Below, in pieces: positions 58,030-64,000 of a stretch of 64,000 nucleotides of DNA. Source of the DNA: Coptis chinensis (taxonomy: Eukaryota; Streptophyta; Magnoliopsida; Ranunculales; Ranunculaceae); the NCBI GenBank assembly GCA_015680905.1, contig CM027385.1, positions 24,558,501 to 24,622,500 on the forward strand, given 5' to 3'. A program made the translations under genes and the position numbers. The notes below the pieces were generated by a model that was not told the origin of the DNA, ran no database searches, and saw only the letters and a list, made by a program, of their open reading frames with translations. Within the stretch, counting starts at the first letter, position 1, and each line of letters starts with the position of its first letter.

Positions 58030-58850
58030 ATGACGACCGAAAAGGAAAGCTACAAGATAGAGAAGTTTGTCGGAACAAACTTCGCTATTGGAAAGATGCA
58101 AATTGAGGATGTTCTCTATCAAAAGGATTTGATGGAAACATTGATATGTGAGAAGCCCGATGAGATTCCACAAGATAAATGGGATTTGCAAGATAGAAAG
58201 GCCTTGGCCACAATCCGATTGAGTCTTTCGAAGTCGGTAGCCTTCAATATTAAGACTGAGAAGACGGCGAAGTCTCATGGAGGCACTTACTACGATGTAT
58301 GAACAACCCTCGGCCGCGAAACAAAGTCTATTTGATCACCAAGCTATTTAGTATGAAAATGTTGGAGGGGACCTCCTTCAAGGATCACCTAAATGAATTC
58401 AACCAAACTAAGGACCAATTGGAGTCGGTTGAGATTACATTTAGTGATGAGGTGCTAACTTTGGCGATACTTGGACAATTGCCTCCAAGTTGGAATCGAC
58501 TATGGCGCTATTAGTGGCTCTGCGGGAATGACCAAGTTGAAGTTTGAGCACGCTTGTTAGTATGGTACTAACCGAGAAAATCCGGAGACAGGATTGTCCG
58601 TCATCTTCGGATCAACTTCGAGGTTCGGCATTGAGCGAAAAGTAGGGAAGAAAGTCAAACGAGAGTCGTAGTAAGAAGAAGTGGAGGGGAGATCGAAATC
58701 TCAAGCCTCCCAATTGCAAAAGCATTGAACACAAACCTCGAGACATAAGTGAAGTGGTGTGCTATAATTGTGGTAGGCACGGCCACTATTGCCCCAATTG
58801 CCCGGCACCAAGAAACAACAACAACATAAATAAGAACAAGAAAAGAATCA
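58030..58850 (+). pseudogene. Gag of element E
   Basis: ATG 58030 starts MTTEKESYKIEKFVGTNFA. The copia gag (UBN2-type) region follows: KMQIEDVLYQKDLMETLI, DRKALATIRLSLSKSVAFN, then after a frameshift near 58300 KVYLITKLFSMKMLEG and DHLNEFNQTKDQLESVEITF. A CX2CX4HX4C zinc knuckle (CYNCGRHGHYCPNC) is encoded at about 58764-58805. A stop at 58512 and further frame changes follow. Confidence 0.85.
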
Positions 58851-58899
58851 AGAAGCTAATGTTGTTGAGATGGTAGATGGCGCTTTGATATGTTCGATG

Positions 58900-60440
58900 G
58901 AGCACAAGAAGGAGTCTTGGGTACTTGATTCCGTAGCATCTTTCCATGCTACCTCACATCGAGTTCCTTGAGAACTACACCGAAGGTGACCTTGGAACGG
59001 TCTTTCTCGGTGATGACCAACCTTGTGACATTGTAGGCAAGGGTGACGTGCATATCAAGATGAATGGCTCGTCATGGTTATTGAGGGACGTCAGACACGT
59101 TCCGGATTTGAGGAAGAATTTGATTTCTGTGGGGCAATTGGCAAGTGAAGGATTTGTTACAGTCTTTACTGGTGATACTTGGAAGGTCTCGAAGGGTTCA
59201 TTGATTGTTGCAAATGGTAAGAAAGATGGTACTCTCTACATGACTGCACATGGTTGTGAGTCGATTGCCGTGGCACATGGCAAAGAGGATCCGAATGTTT
59301 GGCACCGCAGACTTGGTCACATGAGTGAGAAAGGAATGAAAATCCTTCACTCTTCTGGTAAACTCCCAAAGTTATTCTGATCGGTGAAATTGACTTCCGC
59401 GGAGAACTGCGTATTTGGAAAGCGTAAGCGGGTGAGTTTTTCGAGAATGGGTCGACTCAAAGCTAGAAGGCTTGAGTTGATACATCTGATGTGTCGGGGG
59501 CGCCTAATGTCTCTTCACTTGGCGGAAAGTCATATTTTGTGACTTTCATTTTATGACCATACTAGGAAGGTGTGGGTCTATTTCTTGAGACACAAGTCGG
59601 GAAGTATTTGAAGTGTTCAAGACTTGGAAGGCCATGGTTGAGAATGAGACAAGCTTGAAAGTAAAGAAGTTTGAGATCCGACAACGATTGGAGAGTATGA
59701 GGATTCGTGTTTAGAAGTATTGTCTCGACAATGGCATCAAGATGGAAAAAGACTTTGCGAGGGGACACCTCGCCAGAATGGGGTTGCAGAGCGGATGAAT
59801 AGAACAACGACGAGAGAGAGCTAGGTGTATCGCATTACTAGCTAGCTTGCCAAGCGATTCACGGCAGAAAGTGTTAGCACAAAGCCAACTTACGATCAAT
59901 AGAGGACCATCAGTGCCTTTGGATTTTAAGATTCCAGAGGAAGTGTGGAGCGGGAAGGATGTGAACCTTTCCCATTTGAAGGTGTTTGGTTGTGTGTCCT
60001 ATGTCCACATTAGTGACCAAGCTAGAAGCAAGCTTGATGCTAAGTCACTAAAGTGCACCTTCATCGGCTATGGCGGTGATGATTTTGGGTATCGCTTTTA
60101 GGATGATCAAAATCGGAAAATCATTCGTAGTAGAGATGTTGTGTTTAATGAGAAGGTGATGTACAAGGACGAGATGAAGCACAAACCAAGGAATCGGGTA
60201 CAAAGAGCGGCACAGGAGTATGTTGAGTTGGAAGACTTTGATGTAAGTCGTGGTATAGTGGGAGCCCCACAGTCAGAGGATGACAGTAGTAGTGACTCAG
60301 AGAATAATGAGGATACTACACCACCGAGTCCATCTCCACCTCGTGCCCCAAGGAAGACATCCAGGCCACATGTACCGAAGTTCGAGATATCCGCCTCCAC
60401 CTATGTGAATTACTTGCTACTTCATCGATGGTGGCGAGCC
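58900..60440 (+). pseudogene. Protease and integrase of element E
   Basis: The protease site reads SWVLDSVASFHATSH at about 58913, where copia elements have DSGAS, so the Gly after the catalytic Asp-Ser is Val. An open stretch at 58946-59380 holds the pre-integrase region: GTVFLGDDQPCDIVGKGDVH, RHVPDLRKNLISVGQLASEG and VWHRRLGHMSEKGMKILHSS. The integrase core at 59460-59850 is scrambled by frameshifts (KVWVYFLRHKS is readable). The C-terminal part resumes at 59900-60101 (VNLSHLKVFGCVSYVH, KCTFIGYGGDDFGYRF). A Ser/Pro-rich stretch to 60440 leads into RT. Confidence 0.83.
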
Positions 60441-60445
60441 TCAAT

Positions 60446-61480
60446 GCTATGATGAAGCATTGGAGGTGAGTGATGCAAGCAAGTGGGAGCTTGCTATGCA
60501 AGATGAGATGAAGTCCCTCATCTCTTGTGGCACGTGGGGAGTTAGCCAAACTACCCATGGGCAAGAAGGCTCTACGAACAAATGGGTGTTTAGAGTCAAA
60601 GAGGAACATGATGGTTCCCGAGAGATACAAGGCAAGGCTAGTAGTCAAAGGTTTTCAGCAAAGCGGGCATTGACTTCACAGAGATATTCTCCCGGTGGTG
60701 AAACCGAATACTATTCGATCGGTGTTGAGTATTGTTGCAGTGAAGATTTATATCTTGAGCGGTTGGATGTTAAAACGCCTTCCTCCATGGTGACCTAGTT
60801 GAGGAAATTTATATCAAAGAACCGGAGGGTTTCATCAAGAAGGGTAAAAAGAATATGGTATGCGGGCTCGAGAAAGAGCTTGTATGGTTTGAAACAAGCC
60901 CCTAGGCAAGTGGTACGAAGTTTGATAACTTCATGCAAGGAAATGGCTACTATAAGTCAACGCCGACCATTGTTGCTACTTCAAGAGGTTCGACTCAGCT
61001 ACATCATCCCGCTTGCTATATGTTGATGATATGTTAGTAGCGAGTTACGATATGTCGAAATTGGGAGATTGAAAGAGAAGTTAGCAAGTGAGTTCTCTAT
61101 GAAGGATTTGGGTCTAAAACAGATTCTAGGGATGAGGATCGAAAGAGATAGGCGAAAGGTATTCGAGTTGTCTCGGTGAGTATATTGAGAAGGTATTGAA
61201 GAGGTTCGGTATGGGTAGTCTAAAACCGGTTTGCACACCTTTGGCGTTCACTTCAAGTTGTCCAAGGAACACTCTCCCAAGATCTGTTGAGGAAAGAAAC
61301 TTCATGGCCAAGGTACCATACCCTCTGCCATTGGAAGTCTTATGTATGCCATGGTTTGCACACGTCCGGATATAGCCCAGCAAGATTAGGAGCCGTCGAT
61401 GGATTTATGTCTAATCTGGCAAGCAACATTGGGAAGCCGTGAAGTGGATATTGAGATATCGAGGAGAGGTACTACTGAGA
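60446..61480 (+). pseudogene. Reverse transcriptase of element E
   Basis: Readable blocks in shifting frames are [45 protein letters not shown] at about 60880 and LYVDDMLVASYDMSKLG at about 61016. The active-site YVDD is kept. Stops and frameshifts are frequent (for example 60796-60798 and 61060). The enzyme is not functional as read. Confidence 0.83.
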
Positions 61481-61481
61481 A

Positions 61482-61973
61482 ATGCCTATGTTATGGAAGG
61501 GTGTTGTGAACCCGCAAGGGTATGTGGATGCCGATTTTGCGGGAGAAGTAGATCGCAGGAAAAGCACTCTTGGTTATGTTTTTACAATGGGGTGCTACTG
61601 CGATGAGTTGGATTTCTCGATTCTGAAGATTGTTGCTTTGTCTACCACAGAAGCAGAGTATGTGGCCGTTACAGAGGCAAGCAAAGAGATGATCTGGTTA
61701 CAGGGATTGATGGAAGAGCTTGGGATGAAGCAAGAGAGAAGTGTGTTACACAGTGACAGTCAGAGTGCTATACATCTTGCCAAGAATTCCGCCTTTCATT
61801 CTAGGACCAAGCACATTGGTCTCCGGTATCATTTTATCCGATCTCTGTTGGAGGATGAGGTCTTGGCACTTGAGAAGATCCAAGGGAGTGAGAATCCGGC
61901 GGATATGTTGACCAAGGCCGTGCCTACTGAGAAGTTGAAGTTGTGTTCAACTTCGGTGGGTCTTCTTGCTTGA
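61482..61973 (+). pseudogene. RNase H of element E
   Basis: A 163-residue open stretch is the best kept domain of this element. It contains GYVDADFAGEVDRRKSTLGY, IVALSTTEAEYVAVTEASKE, VLHSDSQSAIHLAKNSAFHS and TKHIGLRYHFIRSLLED, then NPADMLTKAVPTEKLK, and ends with TGA. All copia RNase H landmark motifs are present. It stands alone, cut off from RT by stops. Confidence 0.88.
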
Positions 61974-62083
61974 AGACCATGATGGATGAGCCGAGTGTTT
62001 CTTTAGTATATTGGATTTGGATTGAGTGGTTACAATTGAGATGTGATGTGCATGAAGAATCTCGAAGGTTCCAAGTGGGAGAT

Positions 62084-62766
62084 TGTTGGGTTGTTGGAAC
62101 CGTCGAGCTTTGCTCCGGTGTCCGTTCACCACTCTGCTTAACGAACGATGAAGAGGGCGCCGACCGCTGCCCGTCCATCCATCCGCGCCAAGGCGAAATC
62201 GTAACCGCTGCCGATGTCCGAAGAAGAAGCGGCACAAGGCCACCTAAGCGGACTCGCTCATGCTCGATGAAGAGGGCGCCAAGGCCACCTATGGGCGCCA
62301 CGCAAGCTCCGAATTGCGGCCCAAGCCCATTTTACTTCCCTTTGTCTATGTACACCTATATAAAGGAAATAGATTAGGGTTTTGAAGTACAACTTTGAGA
62401 GATTCATTTCTAGGGTATTGTGGGAGCTCTGTTGAGCTAGGGTTTGAGTGAGGCCTCTTCTTATTGATTCTTGATCTCTTGTAAACTCTCCAATCTTTGT
62501 TATAAAGGAAACTCGGCTCTTGTGTGTGGATGTAGGTAATATTTACCGAACCACCTAAATCTTTGTGTCTCTTTGCATATTTACTTCCATTATTATTGTT
62601 GCTATGAAGGGTGATGATAAGTTAGTGGTTTTGCTTTGTTGAGGTTGTTGTGATAACTACCAAAGTCTTGGGTGGGTGATTTCCTTGGTGTGAGCTCCAA
62701 GTTGAAATCATTTGGGATAGAAAGTAACTAGATTGAGGTGTGACTTTCTAGTGAAATCTCCCAACA
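62084..62766 (+). repeat. 3' LTR of element E
   Basis: The LTR is 683 bp, preceded by the purine-rich run AAGTGGGAGA. It ends CTCCCAACA next to the target copy GCTTA. Confidence 0.93.
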
Positions 62767-62776
62767 GCTTACTCAT

Positions 62777-62960
62777 GGTTAAACCGGAGCTTCTTTTTCA
62801 ACTCCCCTGAAGCAAAGGAACAATGACAACCCTAGAAAACTAGGGTTTTGAGGATGGCCGAAATATCTCAACTTGGGACTCCAATTGGTGCTTGGCCTTT
62901 TGAAGGAACCCGAATTAGGTAATATTTTCCAATTGGTGTTTAGTGCACATGGCATGTAGT
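62777..62960 (-). promoter_or_regulatory. RPL10A leader / promoter-side sequence with telo-box motifs
   Basis: Directly upstream of ATG 62776 on the minus strand lies a leader containing AAAACCCTAG (plus 62840-62849) and its mirror AACCCTAG (plus 62829-62836). AAACCCTA is the telo-box common in plant ribosomal protein promoters and leaders. It is now separated from nearly all of the coding region by element E. Confidence 0.55.
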
Positions 62961-63219
62961 ATTAACTATGTCATTGACTACGTAGGTCCATTTGCATATC
63001 TATCTATTCATTTGCAACCCCAACAAATTAAACTCCACCCATGTGACAATAATACCACAACCAAAATATCTGTATGAGTTTATCGAGAATGTGTAGATAG
63101 ACATAGCTAGAATGTGGATGAGTAGATCACATATAAATCTTGAAGTTTTCTTAACTTACAATTAATGTGTTCGAGTTAGAATTTGGGAAAATTACCTATG
63201 AGGGAAAATTACCTATGAG
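62961..63219. other. Intergenic sequence
   Basis: No gene is seen. A 17-bp unit containing GGAAAATTACCTATGAG is duplicated in tandem at about 63186-63219, at the border of the next element. Confidence 0.5.
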
Positions 63220-63922
63220 CTGAATGGTCTAACTTTTAGGACGAGTCAAATAATAATCAATAATTTTTATTACTAAAAACCAAATTAACTCACTAACCAA
63301 TTAAGAGGTCTAGTTATATTAACGCAGTATAGTATTTTAATTTATTACATTTTTTTCTTAAGAATACCACTCCCTTTTCTGTTTTTGCCGTCATTAAGTT
63401 TTTTCATTTTTCAATAAGAAATTAGTTAGAATATCCCATTCATTTCCTCTTCATTTTTACATCAATAATTGATATAAGTAAACAACATGTTCAACAACTT
63501 TAAAATCAAAAAAGAAAATTTAGAGTTTGTGTAGAAATTTTAAAGTAATATTTTAATTGGAAGAAATACATTTAATTAGAGCGCTTATTGGTTTGATAAG
63601 ATGAAGAAGAGAAAAGGTGAATGGTGAAGTTGAAGAAAATGATTGACTAAGAGAGAAAGAAGATAATGGACGTAGAGGTGAGAATGTTTGAGTGAATCAC
63701 TTTTTGAATTCTTAGATTTGAAAAAGAATAACATTATTAGTTGTTACCGAAAAATAAAATAAAAGAAAAATAAAATTTTTTTTGGAGAAGAGTATTTCTG
63801 GAAAAAAGAAATAATTTACGCTCCTTGAGTTAGTTTTATCTGGCTCCTCCTAGTTAGTCTAGTTTTTTGTAACAAAAATTATAGATTACCATTTGACTCG
63901 TCCTAAAAGTTAGACCACTTAG
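63220..63922. mobile_element. Long-TIR MITE-like element, about 0.7 kb
   Basis: A left arm from 63220 (TGGTCTAACTTTTAGGACGA with further similarity) is matched in reverse complement by the right arm ending 63922. The match runs over roughly 70 bp with mismatches. The interior is AT-rich without a gene. No target duplication was convincing, so it could be Mutator-like or another class. Confidence 0.6.
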
Positions 63923-64000
63923 TTTTTGGTCATAGAAATTTGAAAGTTCCATCCATAAGTAATTTTGCGTTTGAACTAAGTTACTATATTTCGGAATTCT

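Larger units (their letters stand above)
57217..62766 (+). mobile_element. Element E: Tork-like Ty1/copia retrotransposon inside RPL10A
   Basis: LTRs at 57217-57892 and 62084-62766 begin TGTTGGGTTGTTGG and end CTCCCAACA. An exact target duplication GCTTA lies at 57212-57216 and 62767-62771. The internal order is primer site, gag with zinc knuckle, protease, integrase, RT, RNase H, the copia order. Style matches the Tork/TNT1-94 group. Many frameshifts and stops break the coding region. Confidence 0.93.
56571..62776 (-). pseudogene. RPL10A: 60S ribosomal protein L10a (uL1) copy, intronless, split by a copia insertion
   Basis: RPL10a is the uL1 protein of the cytosolic large ribosomal subunit. 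Its coding sequence starts at ATG 62776 on the minus strand (ATGAG, 62776-62772). It continues after the copia element at 57216 down to the TAA at 56571. Counting one target copy, this gives 651 bases, 216 residues, the usual family length, with no frame break. The start reads [13 protein letters not shown], then [35 protein letters not shown] and the ending [10 protein letters not shown]. No introns are present, which suggests a retrocopy, though no poly(A) trace is clear downstream. The insertion after codon 3 separates it from its leader. An alternative start inside the LTR (57308) keeps the rest in frame. Confidence 0.92.

Overview
The window is plant nuclear DNA, most likely from a dicot. 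It is AT-rich and built almost entirely of nested transposable elements. The evidence is Athila-like and Tat-like Ty3/gypsy elements with plant-type primer-binding sites, a Tork-like Ty1/copia element with an initiator-Met primer site, CACTA and hAT DNA transposons, and GT-AG introns inside captured plant gene pieces. No intact host gene was found. Host sequence is limited to an interrupted ribosomal protein L10a (uL1) copy, pieces of a MACPF/CAD1-like gene and a DXS gene carried by a transposon, and short intergenic stretches. The species cannot be named from this sequence.

Layout. (1) 1-872: end of an unidentified LTR-like segment. (2) 873-17861, element A, plus strand: an Athila-like element with gag and protease only. 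Its 5' LTR is truncated and split by CACTA-1 (1296-5188, TSD GTT). Its gag is split by CACTA-2 (7586-12280, TSD TTA). CACTA-2 carries pieces of two unrelated genes, a MACPF/CAD1-like gene and 1-deoxy-D-xylulose-5-phosphate synthase, with introns kept. (3) 17862 to about 38363, element B, minus strand: a Tat-like Ty3/gypsy element with gag, protease, RT, RNase H and integrase, all broken. Element C (21726-34392) sits inside its RT and a 1027-bp hAT-like element (35765-36791, TSD GTGTCATG) inside its gag. (4) Element C, plus strand: a second Athila-like element with gag-protease, two further ORFs of a plant transposon-protein type, and no RT or integrase. Its GC-rich repeats and G-tracts recur in a modular pattern.

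(5) 38364-39911: unassigned sequence, part of it organelle-like. (6) 39912-51783, element D, plus strand: a Tat-like Ty3/gypsy element with both 475-bp LTRs, an exact TSD (GTTGT), an intact RT active-site motif and a spliced-looking antisense ORF region between integrase and the 3' LTR. (7) 51784-56570: intergenic DNA with a small hairpin element, two related hAT-like elements and about 1 kb of palindromic GAACA...TGTTC repeats. (8) 56571-62776: an intronless RPL10A coding sequence on the minus strand, full length, cut after its third codon by a 5.55-kb copia element (57217-62766, TSD GCTTA). (9) 62777-64000: the RPL10A leader with telo-box motifs and a 0.7-kb long-TIR element.

Relative ages can be read from the nesting. 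Element B predates C and hAT-1, element A predates both CACTA insertions, and RPL10A predates the copia insertion. Element D, with nearly identical LTRs, looks young. Almost all coding regions carry stops or frameshifts, so mobility, if any, would depend on proteins supplied from elsewhere. Assignments rest on reading the translations by eye; no database search was possible.
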